Below are positions 12,161-25,900 of a DNA stretch of 64,000 nucleotides, piece by piece. Within the stretch, counting starts at the first letter, position 1; each line of letters begins with the position of its first letter. Position numbers and translations under genes: made by a program. The stretch lies in assembly GCA_027886175.1 (NCBI GenBank), contig JAJNNQ010000018.1, forward strand, positions 20,565,001 through 20,629,000, written 5' to 3'. This DNA is from Phylloscopus collybita. Its lineage: Eukaryota; Chordata; Aves; Passeriformes; Phylloscopidae. The notes under the pieces were generated by a model that worked only from the letters and a program-made list of their open reading frames with translations, ran no database searches and was not told where the DNA came from.

Positions 12161-15100
12161 TCTAAAAACAATGGGCTGGCTTCCCTTTTCAGTTGTGGGA
12201 AGGCTTCAATTTGGGATGGCTTCTTAAAATTTGAACTAAAGCTGCCATTGTTAGGCATGGGAATCAAATCTATGCAGATTCACATTGGGTACAGTTTAAA
12301 TGCTACTTGGCTATCTGGTATGGGGCTTTTAAAATTTAATTTTATGTACCTAATGCAGACATGGACAGAAGACAATTAGAACTGGATAAATGTATGTTTT
12401 CAGCTTATTTTATCTCAAAAGTTAAGCTTTATTACAACTAATATATTTGTTTCATTAGCACCTCTACATTTTCCTTCAGTTAAATGCTTTTTTGATAAGT
12501 CATTTATAATCTCTGTTACAAAGTATTCATCCTTCATACCCTGTTAAGAGTTCATCAATCAGCTCAACAACATTAATTAAAAATCATAGTGCAGGAATTC
12601 ATATTCTTCTATGACTTTTAATGATGCATGATGTCAGTTTTTTTTAAAATTAAACAACCAGCCTGTCACAAAGTCATATCCTGGTGCTAAAATAACACTA
12701 AGAGCAGTTTCCAGGTTTAGTTCAGCATAGGAAAACCACAGGTTTTGTTCCAGGTTTTCTTGGTGAAGTGTAAGTCATGCAATTAAAAATATATTGGCCC
12801 AGGGCATTTATCCCACAAGCATCAGGACACAGCTAAATATGGTGTGCATGGCAAGACTTTTCTGGAAATATTTCATAGCTATGAAAAGCAAACATTCTAC
12901 AGCTTTTGAAGTACTTGAAATTACTTTTTGTTACCTGACCCAGGTGCAATGGACCTTGTTTTATCAACCTTTAGCAAAAATGTTGGGGTCACTCAATCTC
13001 TAATATAACTGCTATCACTACAAATATTATCTGCACTTCAGAGGTAGGTCATGTGCAAAGACACATTGCAACTTGCTTAATGAAGCTGCTAAACCAAGAC
13101 TTGAAACCAGATGTCCCAAGTCAGAGCTGTTGTCTGACTTCTTTTCACTGTCATAATAGGTTTTATAGTTTCACTGCCACACTACACCTCACATGTACCA
13201 TTGGCATCTGACATACCAACTATCTCACTTGGCCTGATAATCAAGATGTACTCAAGGAACAATTTGTTCCGTGCATTTGTCACTAGCACGTGTTTTTTTC
13301 TTCATCTGTATGGCCTGCTTCATCTAACTTCACTGAGAAAAATTTCCCCATCTTTCCATTCCTCCCCCTGCTTTCAGACAGCAAAACAACTGCTGCAGGT
13401 AATATGACAGCAGATGATGAATGCGGGGAAGGGCAACTTGTCTTGCAAGGATCTGTAGGTAATAAATCCACTCATGTTTTTCCCTTTCTTTGACCAATGA
13501 GTTTAAAATTCATTAGCTTGAGCCCCACCCTTTCTAAGAGCAGTCTCAGCACAAATTAAAGAGCCATCCATCCTCAACCAGAAAGAGGGGGTCTGCTCAA
13601 TATTCAAAGTCATAGTCTCCACAGTGACCAAAACAGAGGACTGTCTTACTATACCATGAGTACAAGGGGTGTTCATAGAGTCCAAACACCATCATATTGT
13701 CCTGTTTGCTCTGTCACTGTAAGTTCTAATTTAAGCCTCACAGGAAATTCACCAGCAGAAGGCATTTATTATAAACTAAAAATATTCACAAAGTTATCTG
13801 AAACCTTCAAGCCCAAACATTGCATTTCTTTCCGTGGCATGCAAGGGTTTCATACCTTAAGACAGCAGGTAGAATAAATGGGGCAGAGTTCCCATGACTT
13901 GCAATCATTGCTTGCAATGGAGCTTTCTCCAGTATCTCTTCCACCAGATCATATTTAATTAAGATAAAGGTCTTCCTCTCATGTTAAATTAATAAAAGGT
14001 AATGCAGTTAGTTTTCCTGAGACACATCACTTGTTAGCAGAAAGCTTCAGTGAAACAGTGGCTTGCAAGCTCCTGTGAGGATACAATTCTCATCTTGTAC
14101 CTTTTAACTGTCAGCTAAAGCACCTACAGTGCTCCTGGAAAAAAGATGTAATTGATAGTTCAGCTGGGTGAGCTGTTCATTCAAACCCACATCAAGAGGA
14201 GACATATTCATCCCAAGGACTCACAAAGGTCACAGATCATGCTGACTCCCATCAGTCTCTCCATTTCATTCTTCTAACTAGTAACACTACTGCTGCAAAA
14301 GGGTGAATGAATCAGTCTGTGGTTCACGTCTCCTGCCTCTCTTCATCTGGTAAAGAGGGGGGATAGCTGCAGGGATTCCTGCTTTCTGGGTCTACATGAA
14401 CGTGATCAAGTCCTGAACAGCAAGGAGAAATCAGCTCAGTATTGACTCCTTTTGGCTTCTGTTGGACTTGTTCCTGGGATACATAACAACCCCATGTTAA
14501 AGGGAAGAAAATTGACTTGGAATGAAAGATGGCATAAGAAGCTGCTTCAATGCCTTGGGAAGGCTGGGGAGAGAATGGCTGTCATCACATCCTGCTTGTC
14601 TTTACACAGATACACTACCTCTCACTTCCCATGAAAAATACCCTGACAGCAATATCTGAAGGGCTTTACAACAAGCTTGTTGCAAAGCACAGCTATCCCT
14701 GCTTCCAGCCAAAGATCCTAACTAATTCTTGCACCTGATTTCCTTTCCCACTGAGAGTGTTGTGAATCTGACATGCTGCCATACATTTGAAATATCATTA
14801 TGGAGTTCATCTCCCCACCTGCTTCTCTCTCTCCTCCCCCAGACACTTTTTTGAACTGATCTGTTGTCAAGTGTCTTGTCTTATATTTGTCTTGCCTTAC
14901 CTTAGGGCAGGTAACATGTCTCTCTCCATGCTTCTAAAATGGGTGTGATTTGATCCCACTCTATAAATGTTTTAGAATAACAATAGTACCAAAGGATGCT
15001 TGCACATCTCAGCTGTCAGGGAATCAAAGAAGAACATTTTCCACTCTAAATATTAACTTTAGAGTCTTCTATTTGTATCATAATTGAAAACCATTATCAT

Positions 15101-18100
15101 AATTGGTTAGCAAAGCCACCAAAGGCACAGGCCTAAAATGGAAATGAATGAAGCAACTATGGAAATGACAGCTTAATAAGAATAATGAAATTCAAACCCC
15201 TTCTGCAAGTACAGTGTATAATCCATTACATGGAGATTAGATGAGATATAAATACCTGAAGGATATAAGATGATTGATCTGACATGTCATCTGGTTTTGC
15301 AACCATAAAATGTCAAACAACAGGTATCTGAACACTGCAAATTTCCTAACTACAGCATTTTCATGGAAGGTGAGAAGGGAATATAACAACTTGCACTTTC
15401 AGGCAAGGGCTTATTCTGGGTGCAGCATTTTAGATGGGTTTTTTTTCCTCCTTTTAATCCAGAAAGGACTGTCAGGGCCTGAATATTTTTTTTTATTAAT
15501 TCCCTGTATCTGAAACTCAGTGGATAAAGGTTCAATTCCCAGTCTATCCATAGTGTTAACATCTTTATAATTCAGTTGCTTGTTCATGAGTGGTAGCAAT
15601 AAAGTTGGCCTTTACCATTTAAAGGTGAAGGAAACATTTGGTAATTTTCATAATATGTAAAAATATTGTATCAGTTCTGAGTACTCTCATATTCAGACCA
15701 CCTCAAAAACATAGAAAAAGGAAACATCAAGACTAGATTGAAGAGCATGGGAGCTGGGGAAGGGTTGACTCCTGAAAGAGTTTGCTACTCCCAAGGTACT
15801 CAGAGTAAAAAGCCAGAGTTTTAGTAGACTTTTTAGAATCTCTAGAAATTCCATGTTTCTCATCGGTTTTTAAGTGAAAACAATGAGGATTGAAAAGTCT
15901 TCTAAATCCCCTCCTGTTGAACTAGAGAGAAATCTTCATCCAAACGTGAGCTATTCCAGTGGAAATGACCTATCCTGATGTTTGCATCATTCCTATTTTT
16001 GTTGTGGTCCTGAATCTCAGGATATGAACACATATCAACCATGGAGGCAGCCCAACACAAAGATAGGACAGGCATCTGAGAATTCTGAGGGTGCCAGAAT
16101 CAGAGATTGTTTATCTTCCTTAACAAAGCTCCCCATTCCTCACTCATGCACTAGAAAACATGCAACAGAGCAGGAGCCCCGATGTTTAGACACTAGTCAG
16201 ATATTCTTGATTTCACCCAAATCATCCAAAAGCTCCAACAGCAGGTGGCTGTAAGGGCACTTTGCAGCAAAGCATGTGTCAGTTACAGATACTTAATGCT
16301 CATAATTGAAGGAGACATGTGATCAGTGTAGCTAAGTTTAAGTGACAACAAGAAGGATGATGCTCCTACTATGCATTTTCTTTAGCCAGCTTTTAGCCTG
16401 AGCCACTCATGCTGGTGGTTTCTGTAACACAAACACCAACTGCACTTTAAGTGCAGGCAATGACTGAGCATAGCTGGGGAAAAAAGTCTCAACCTTAGCA
16501 CAGGCTCAAATACACACATGGGTTTTTTACAGAGAACATATTTTTCAGTTTAACCATGCTATATTCTATCTCACCAGATTTGGGCAAATTTCTGTCTTGT
16601 CTGGGTTTTGTAACACATCAGTCAAAGGCTCCTGATTAGAAGGATCTATTTCATGAGCACAGCAGAAGACTGGAGGACAGCTGTGATAATTCACAGAACT
16701 TGGATAGCTGTGTACAATACCCTTCAGATACATATAGATTGGGAGTACTTTGCTAAATATAATGTGATAATCTGTAATAATCATTAATGGTAACACCTGA
16801 AATCCACAGTCTTACTTCCTTATTCAGTGGTAACTAAACCCTTTGATGTCCAAGACTGTCTCCTCTACTCATAAAAACCTTACAAGCAGGTTTATAGCCA
16901 TAAAGTAATTACAGGAATGAATTAATTATTTGGAAGATAAACTTGCACCAAGTTACACAGGTTGTTTTAAAGACACTTAGAGAAAAGAAAACGACTACTT
17001 TATTTTCTTGAAGTCTTTCTAACTTTACTCCAAGCCCTGGCTGTTGTGCAATATCCTTCCACAATGACTGGAGAAGTGCTTAACATTATAGGAAGGAGCA
17101 ATCTACTAAAGTGTGGTCTGCTTTTATGCTGTTCATTTCAGGCTGTCCCCACTTAAGCCATGTGCACTTTATACAGATTTCATTAATGTCAGAGCCATTA
17201 CATTTGTTCAGCAGCTAATGGGAAATATTAAGTGTACTGGAATAAATAGGGCTAAGTAGAAGCGACTTATAATATTTGGCTTTCAGCAAGCTCTCTTGTC
17301 GAGCTGTCACTTTTTGCATGTTATTGTCCATACATATTCTAGAGAACAGGCTGCAGGAAGGCTGGAATAGGAAGATACCAGGACACCACTCCAGGGTAGC
17401 TACAGGTAACTCCTAGGTAGCTGTGTCAGCAGTAGCAAATGGTCACTTTCAATCTTTCAGTGTGGTACGTGTAACTCTTAAATAGCTTGAAGGCAACTAG
17501 GCTGAAAATTGCCTCAGCTTGGAAGCCTTTTTTGTGTTCAAGAGATTAAGGAGAGATTGGAAAATTTGGGTTTCTATCCTTGGCTCTTTCAATGGGTAAT
17601 GCTGTGTGATCCCTTAATGGAATTTTTTTTTCACCACAATTACCCACATCACCACATCCTTTCTTCTGCCTTCTCTAGTTAGATTATTGCTACACAAGTC
17701 AGATGCTACACCCTCTGCCTACCTGAAAGCTTACTGAGGTATTTTGGATCCTTTCTGGATAGACAGTCAAGTATCAGAAGGCATGAAATAGGAATATTCC
17801 TGATTCTCAGAGCTTTTTAGGCATAATCTGATTAAGCACCATGCACCAGGTGCAGTCTCAGTAGAGCTACCTGCCAGCTCCATTCCTGGCTGCTCCAAAT
17901 TTTGCTTTGCTGCTATATTACCCTCCTACCTAATTAGGATAATCTCAAGGAAGTGAGGCATTGGGAGGAATGAAGACTTCAGAAAATATAATTGCCTTTG
18001 AGAGAAAAAGATTCCCTTGTGAATTCAACTTTGTCTGCCTGGTTTAAATGTCATAGCATTTTATTTTCATCCCCCTCACCCTACCTCTCAGCTTACAAGT

Positions 18101-19116
18101 TCTGCAAACTGCTTGAACAAGTAGCACATGCTGAGACACAATAATGTTGGGTCAGTTTTTATATCTTTGACTCATTCCCATGAATGTTTTTCTACCATTG
18201 CTTTGTATGATACTTCTAAGGTATCAGATTAAAACAATAGGCTGGCCCACTTAACACACCCAACTAGCTGACAGAACAGACCAGGCATGTCCCCTAGAAT
18301 TCCAGTCTTTTGCCTCTGAATTTAACAGATAATGAAAATAATTAAAACCCAGCTGCTGTGCTTTGTTGGGGTTTTTTTGTTATCCAGCATTCTTAGTGCA
18401 GATAACCAGACCAGTGATGTAGCTGCTTGGAGTACTAAGAGAGTTACCCCTGTATTTCTACTATTGAGCAAATGTAGTTCATAACCAGCCATTCTCTGGG
18501 CCATTGAGGTCCATTTTGCTTGCAGATTGTTGTATGTATCAATTCACTGTTACTGTGAGCCTGGGACCAGCCTCACAGTCCCCTGAGCTAACCACTTCTG
18601 CAAAACTTTACATGCTGCACTGAACCACCTCTCAATAACATGTCCATGACAGAGGGAATTGATACTGCTTTTAAATGTTTTGACAACATATTAACTGATG
18701 TTATGTAAAATTTTTCTCCAAGCAGCCCCAACCACAAAATTTTTCTTCAGTGTCAGCTGTTTAGTACTAGTGCTACCCACCCTATTCTTCATTTTCTTTG
18801 GCTCAGTCATAACAGACTTCTCAATTCCTACTCCAGTTTTATTTAATCTCACCTTAATGTGGGGAGAAAGTCAGAAACTTCTACAGACATGTACACAAAA
18901 ATTCTCATCAGTAGCTTTCATAATGGGACTAATACTTCCCTTCTTCTTGTGGAAATGCATTGATCAATATCCGTCAGCTTAGTTGAACCTGGAGTTTACT
19001 TCAATATGTTTCCTCTGTTTCTGGTTGTGTATATATCTTAAGGATATTTCAGTTAAAAATGTTATTCCAATATATTCCTTCAGATGTTGGTTCCTCAGGG
19101 AACTCTTTCCACTTTC
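12161..19116. other. Long unique stretch, probable intron or intergenic DNA
   Basis: No transposable element was recognised over nearly 7 kb. Many short open frames occur (for example 13201-13493 plus, 13503-13685 minus, 15982-16254 plus) but none shows a domain or paired splice signals. A possible 21-bp microexon at 13378-13398 (CTTTCAG acceptor, GTAATA donor) is too weak to call. The segment around 17140-17280 has the evenly constrained look of a conserved noncoding element, an impression only. Confidence 0.45.
18698..18982 (+). other. Hydrophobic open frame, status uncertain
   Basis: A frame of 94 codons ends with TAG. An acceptor-like TTTTTCTCCAAGCAG lies near its start. The peptide has two strongly hydrophobic blocks (about residues 17-37 and 75-87) and reads like the end of a membrane protein. 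Such frames also arise easily from T-rich DNA. I checked it from memory against mitochondrial ND and cytochrome proteins because it looked NUMT-like, and found no match. It could be an exon, a decayed retrocopy or chance. Confidence 0.15.
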
Positions 19117-19146
19117 CTCATAATAATTTTTCTCATAATAATTTTG
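19117..19146. repeat. Two-copy 15-bp tandem repeat
   Basis: CTCATAATAATTTTT is followed directly by CTCATAATAATTTTG. This is a small local duplication with no known function. Confidence 0.85.
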
Positions 19147-21729
19147 TCTAATTTTCTAATTATCTACATCCAACATATTGATTCTTCATCAATTCAAATT
19201 CTGTTGCCATCATAAAACAAATTAACAAAAAACCAAAAACCAGAAACAAACAAAAAAGCCCCACCAAAAACATAATCTAGAGTAGAACAGCATGAGATGT
19301 TTGATCACATTTCCCACTTCCCACATGTATTTAATTCTGATCCCAGATAATATTTTTACTAATAGTCTACATCTATTGCTCATATAGCATTCTCCCACTT
19401 TTTAATTGTTTATTTTGGTGGGTTTTGTTGGTTTTTTTTCAGGTGTTTGATTTGAAACGGAGACTAAAAGTCTCCAGTACTTATTATTACAGTCTTCCAA
19501 CTGAAATATTTCATGCTCTTGAGTTCTGGTTTTAACTCAGAGTAGTATTTTCAATTTTTATTTCTTCATCCTTACTAATCTTTGTCTGTACTCTTCAGAT
19601 CAACAACTCCATCACTATTACTACTGAAAACCTGCAGCAAAGTATTCTGTCTGTTTTGAGGAGTATCTAAATTACTCAGTCTCATCCTCATTGAAGAATG
19701 ATTCAAGTTTTCTTTTTCTCATTTTCTCTTAATGCTTTAAGAATCTGCTGCTGCACTGTGCAAGACCTAACTCAGCTTGACTTCTCCAATTTCCCTCTTT
19801 TCCTGCACTTACCAGATTGTTTTGCTGATTTGTGGTTTATTCCATGTATTTTTAGATATGTTTCACCGGTTTGCTTGAACACACTTCGAATGCACATTTA
19901 TCTATTTTCTTCTTATTTCTTCTCATCCTAAACTGTTCTCTGTTCCTTGACAAATAATATCCAAAACTCAACACTAAAATACACCACAGAATAGTTGTGC
20001 TGATGATCATTTTAGGTGACAATCAGGTCTAAGCCCTCTTTTCCATGCCTGACAATCAGAACCACTATTGTTTACACTACAAAGGCAGATTTCTCTAGTC
20101 ATCTACAAAGATCCCTATTTTGTGTAGAGGAAGAGGTTGCCTAAGACTAGCAGATTATTTTTTTATTTCTGCAATGAATGTAGCTCAGTGTTTCCTGTGC
20201 AGATCTCAAAGATCTCCTCAATGCAGTTGTTACCATTCAGGCAGACTTTCTATCTTCCATCTTCTTTGCACATTCAGCTATCTGTCACTCTCTTTTATAC
20301 TTGTGTTTATCATTTTTTAAAGGCACTCCTGGGATGTAGCAATGTAGTCAAGTTTGTGTATATATAAACCAAACTCAGATACTTTGAGTTCTAGGCTTTT
20401 TGCTCATTTTAAAATGTTTCTTAACATTTTTTCCCCCTTAAGTTGCTAAGCAGTAAGAAAAATCAAGACTAGGATCTGTTATCTTTTTAATTCTGTACAT
20501 GGAGAATTTTGTGGATGAGTTACACACGGTAATGTCTTAGTACTGTTGGAGGACTAATTCCATTTTTTACACTCAGGCTGGTCAGTGCAACCTTCACAGA
20601 TACTACTTTAACTTCTCACAAATTTCTTTTTCAAAGTGCGTATTAACAGGCATTTTAATCTGTAAGAGATAGTCCAGATAATGAAGATATGTGGTTAATT
20701 ATGATAAAGGTCCAGCCACTGTGCTTAGGGTAATGCACTGGGATTTGCTGGTTATTCTGCCTTAAGGAACACTTTAGATTCCATTTAATTTTTAATATTA
20801 CTTTCAAATCCCCTTCAAAGTTGTTTCCAATAATCTGAAAACTTTTAACTGCAACCGCATGCTTTACCTCTTGGCATTAGAGTACAGATACACATCTCTA
20901 AGTGCTAACCCTCTGAACAGGGTTAGAAACCTACAGCAGGCTGCCTTCATTCATCATTGTAAGCTTGTGAATGAGAAGCAATACATCCTTGGTGGTAGCA
21001 GCTAAGAACAATAACTTCTATTAAGTCTAGAACCAATATTCATGTTCTGAGATTAAACAACTCCAGATTTCTGCCAACCTTTGGAATCATCAAATGCAAT
21101 TCAGAGTTACTCTTGCTGAGAAATACATTTAGGGCAGGTAGCTCTATTTTCCATTTTGGTTAAGTCTTCAGTCTCACTGTAGCACTCTGAAACACACAGT
21201 TCTACAGATTCATGAGCATTTCTAAAGCTCAGTCAGAGAATTGTAGGTAATTTATGCATCTTTTTCTTTTTATGTATGCACTCCCTCAACAACAGGCTCT
21301 GTCACACCCTGCAAAAAAACCACAATTTGCCAAGGAAAGGTAATTTTTGACTGCAAAATCATCCACAAAAGTCTTTGATTATGTGAGACAACTGGTCCAG
21401 AAGCCACTGCCTGGGGGCCAGGAACCACTCTGCTTCAAGGAGCTGTCTTTGTAAGATAGATGGAGTAGGGTGCTCATGGCAAGGGCATAAGCTTGATGAA
21501 TCAGGGACAAACCTGCCTTTCTGCAGTCAGACAGTGGCCTGAGTCCAGCAAGAGTAAAAGATCTTGCACTTACTTTGTTGTTTGTTAAACAATTTCTCTT
21601 CTGTTTGTTTTGTTTGGCAGGTAAAACACTGGCACTGTCCTGACTCCTGCTCCCAGCTAATGTCTCTGTGTCTCTGATTCTCTGTGTGCAGCTGTGTATA
21701 TGCCTGACTTGCAAAGTTATTAATCAAAG
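19147..21729. other. Unique T-rich sequence, no gene seen
   Basis: This contains an A-rich patch (about 19215-19270, ACAAAAAACC-type) and long pyrimidine-rich stretches on the plus strand from 19300 to 20400. Open frames at 19698-19931, 20120-20367 and 21379-21727 have no recognised domain. Confidence 0.45.
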
Positions 21730-21805
21730 AGTCATAGAAACACAGAGTGGTTAGGGCTGGAAGGGACCTTGAAGATCATTTAGTTCCAACCCCTGCAATC
21801 CCCAG
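21730..21805 (-). mobile_element. CR1 LINE 3' end, antisense, very short
   Basis: AGTCATAGAAACACAGAGTG, then GGGCTGGAAGGGACCTTGAA and TAGTTCCAACCCC, is the reverse complement of the CR1 3' terminus and is better preserved than the other small fragments. It breaks off after about 75 bp into a T/G-rich stretch and a 24-T tract. Confidence 0.88.
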
Positions 21806-21836
21806 GCTGTTGTTTTGTTGGGGTTTTTTTGGGTGG

Positions 21837-21860
21837 TTTTTTTTTTTTTTTTTTTTTTTT
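21837..21860. repeat. Poly(T) tract, 24 T
   Basis: Uninterrupted T run directly after a GGGGTTTTTTTGGGTGG stretch beside the CR1 fragment. Length is likely to vary between individuals and to be affected by sequencing error. Confidence 0.95.
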
Positions 21861-22579
21861 GGAAGCATGTGTTTTAAGTGACAGAAGAGTGAAGAAAGCA
21901 ACTCTTGTGAGTTCCATACCAGGTAGAATATGCCTGGGCATCAATATGGTCTGGAGCCTGGAACAGTGCCTGAATCTAATCCTGGAAGATGCCATTCACT
22001 TGGCAGGTTCAATGGCTAAATCCCTTGCTACTGTGGTCACTTGAGAAGGCAAAGTGACCATGCTTTAAAACTCTATATTAGCTATTAAGATTACAAAAAT
22101 GCCATTCTTTTGTCCTGTGGGATCTGTTTTACCATATAAATAAAGGAAACTAATTCTCCCCTTCATAATAAGCCATGGTGCTGAGCTACAACATTTTAAA
22201 ACAACAAATAAAAAGTATTCAAAAGGGAAAAAATGAGTTCTTCCAGGTTTCTCTGCTCCAATTCTGAACAGCAGCTTCAGAGGAACAAATAATCAAGTAA
22301 GGCATATGGAAACACCTTGGTTTGTAAGCACATATGCAAGGAGAAAAGTATTTGGAAAACCAAGAATAAACTCAAGTGCTGTGTTTTGCAGGGAAATCTT
22401 CTGAGCCTCCCAAACTCTCTTGTGCTTTTATTTTGAGGGGTGCATGTACAAGGCTTCTATCTACCACCTATGTGTCAAAATGTAACAGGAAATAAAATGA
22501 GAAAAGCCTCATGGGCAATTGATATAGAATACGTAGGCGAACTGAAGGGAAAATCAGAACAGAGATGTGCCAGGGAACC

Positions 22580-22613
22580 AAAAAAAAAAAAAAAAGAAAA
22601 AAAAAAAAAAAAA
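22580..22613. repeat. Poly(A) tract with one interruption
   Basis: Sixteen A, one G, then seventeen A. It could be the tail of a retrocopy, but no recognisable retrocopied body precedes it, so a plain mononucleotide tract is as likely. Confidence 0.93.
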
Positions 22614-22877
22614 GATATTTAAAATGCCAGCCTCCTGTGAGCCCGTCTGCTTCCTATCACTTATTTTCTTATTTTGCAGCTCTGGGTTCCCACAGTGGAC
22701 TGCTGCTGCCATCTACTGCCACCAGCACTGCCAAAGGCTGAGCTCCCCTCCTGCAACTTGGTCACAGGAATCAGGGCCAGGGAGGACGGCAGGGCATGAA
22801 AGATTTTGAATCAATAAAGGAAAAACAGTTTCCAAGGAGAGAAAGCATCACAGCCAAGATTAAAAACTCAAGCACAG

Positions 22878-22907
22878 ATTTGTCCATTAATGGTATAATG
22901 GACAAAT
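22878..22907. repeat. Perfect inverted repeat, 12-bp arms, 6-nt loop
   Basis: ATTTGTCCATTA (22878-22889) and TAATGGACAAAT (22896-22907) are exact reverse complements around ATGGTA. ATAATGGTAT reappears about ten bases downstream, so the local sequence has been copied more than once. Confidence 0.93.
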
Positions 22908-25900
22908 AGACATACATAATGGTATCATACTAAAAATATCTGTGTTCTGAGGAGGGAAACCAAAATGGAAAATCTTTTGCTTTCAAAAGGGAAGGGAAAG
23001 CCACATCTGGATCCACACTTCTGTCATGTATTGACCTAAACCTATAGTCAATGTCCTAAAGGTTATTAGGTTGACATGGCTGACAGTCTGTGTTCAGCTT
23101 CATTAGATGATAAAATGACTTGCACAGCAGAAAAGCTAAGGAAGGACAAACAGCATAGGGGTAAGTCCAAGTCTCCTAATTCAGCCACCTGTGTTACTCC
23201 TGTTCTAGGAACAGAGGGCTTCAGATGCTGGTAATGGAAATCCTGTACCTGACCTTAGCTTAAAATTCACATCAACAAAGACTCAGAGAACAGACAAGCC
23301 CCAAGTTATTGCAGGCATTTTCTAAATGAAATCTGGAAGGAAAACATACTTCACTAAAAGACAGACTATGGAAAGAACAGAAAAAAAAATTTGGCAGGGG
23401 ACCTATAACATGTCTGTTACCATCCAGCAAGAGATATGCTTGATTTCATAACCTCTGAATTTCACATACTCCATCGCAGGTGGCAGCAAAGATCAGACCC
23501 AGACCTCCCTGATCCCAGATCGTATTTCTTCTCTGTTGGTGTTATATAGCAGTCTTCATTAGCAATACCAATCTACACAGTGGTTGCAGAGATCTGAGAA
23601 GTGAAATAAATTAGCCTTTCCCCTTCTCTGTGCAGCTCTTGTGAGACTGCTCTCAGCGTTTAAGTCAACTGAGTTTAGTAGTCTCTAACTTGAATTTATT
23701 ACATTACCTGAAATGCAGAGTGGAATAATTTTAAGTTGATTTATCTAAGCACACTGATAAAGTCATGTTTTTAATCCTTACACCATTTGTCTTTGATAGC
23801 TACACTACACCATGTGAGCTCTCTCTATTTGGATTAAAATATAAGCCAACCTGTATGGCTAGTATGCATTTCTGGTACTATGAATTCATAAGAATTCAAT
23901 ATCTAAGCATGTAATTATCTTTATCATACACAAAGAAATACTAAAAGCTAAGTTATAATAGCAAAAGGGCTGTGCCCTAGCAGCATGATTGAAGCCAAAC
24001 CACTGTCCACACTGACACAACATTGAAGTATTCCCAGGAATATGCTCTCTCTTCCCTCATCTCCTCTAGGAGCTGATCTACCAAAACATGTCTGACAAGA
24101 AAGGCCTTTGTAGACCTGCCTTGGTCTATATTTCAACAGCCAGATTCTCCATAGAGTGACTCTGTAATGAAATAGGAACTAAAATTCTACAGAAGCTTGC
24201 TAGGTAAGAGAGAAGACAGAAAACACACTGGAAACCCCCAGGGTTTGTGGTGGTATTTTTCTTAGAAATTCTCCTTCAGGACAGAAGTGTTTCCTTCTAA
24301 ATCAATTGGCTGAATATTTCATTCTTGTATGGAAGCTGATGAGGGTAGGTGGCCTTCCTTAAGACACTGTCAAAGGCTGATCAAAGAGTAACAAGTAAAT
24401 TGACTGAACATCTGAGGCCCAGCATTGTTTTCTGATAGTTTCTTCTTTCTCTTTCTTTCTGGAGTCTTTGTCTCTTGCTCAGGCTTTGCTTTTCTTTAGA
24501 TTCCTGATTCAGTGTGTCTCTTTCTCATTTCACAGTCGTCAGAAGTTCCCTCCATCCAAAGGACTTAGTCCTTCTGGAGGACTAAAGGTCATTGCATCTC
24601 TTTTTTAAAAAAACCTCAATGTTTTGCAGTGTTTCAGGAAGATGTATGGGGAAACTTTGTTTTCTAATAGTTCATGTGAGCAAGGAGAGTTTTGACCTTA
24701 GCCTGGCATAAAGCCTAACTCAAAAGAGAAGAGCTCCAAACCCAGTCCTCCATAGATGCTTGCTCCCTCACAGAGCCCACAGAAGTGAGAGGGTTGTCTG
24801 GCACTGCAGTCTTCTGGCAATTTATCTCTTGGCCACACCACGGAGCCACAGGGACAATAAAGCCAGACCCAAAGCCTGCTTGCAGGGTGCAGGATAAATC
24901 CAGTAAAAGAGTGGTACTACCCCAAGAGCTGTGCAAGGTAAATTGTAAAGATGGGCTAAGTATTATCAGCCCCATTTACAGGTCAGAAAGGAACACAGCT
25001 TGGGCCTCTGCCTTTCCTTAATTACACTTTTGCTATTTGACAAAAACTACACGTGCACTTCCAGGAGACTAATACAGATGCTCAATAATGAACTAAAATA
25101 TTATGTGGCAATGAGCCAATAATCAAAGATGAATAATATAGCCAATTAAACTTGCCAATAGATTTAGGACAGCTACCTTAAATTATCCCAGCCATAATGA
25201 TGAGTATTCACTGTTTATATCTGGACAATATGTGTTACAGAGAGCCTTTTGGAAATTTCACTAAATGTTCTCCATCACCATGGAAGCATCTATGTAGTAT
25301 TAATTTTCTGCATGGTTTGAAGTTTTTGTCTTGGCTTGCATGCACCTGAGAGCTGAAACAACTCCTCACCACATACAAATACAAATACATTCATACACAG
25401 CACATACAAATGCAGGAAAAATATGTGATTTGTGCTTACATGATGTACAATTACCCCATGCACATCCACTAGACCATCACAGTTTTCCTAAAAAATGAAA
25501 CAAATCAAGGGCCATCCAACACTAAACCTTAAGATCAAATCAGCAGAGAGGGGGTCTTGCAGGTGTTTTAGGAACCATGAATAACAGAAACAATTAGGGG
25601 AATCAAAACACCTTGGTTTTCCTCTTCACACCATGGTGAAAAAACAAAAACCCATGGACTATAATCAAAGTGCTCAGGGCATCAACAGAGTTATATTTTT
25701 CAAATAGAATTTTTTTCTGCTGTTTTATTAATCTGTTTATGCTGTTTTGTCACTGCATTTACATAAAACTGAATGCATTTATAAAAGGATGTGTGAAACA
25801 GAAATTGATTAATGGGGATACCACAGATCTACTTCTGCCTCTCCTCTCATATACAGTTTTGACATTTTCAAAGCCATTTCTAATACGATCTGGTTTCAGG

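Noticed and set aside
18698..18982. Nuclear mitochondrial insertion (NUMT)
   Set aside because: The hydrophobic, C-rich look suggested ND genes, but no recognisable match to bird ND, COX, ATP6 or CYTB proteins was found from memory.
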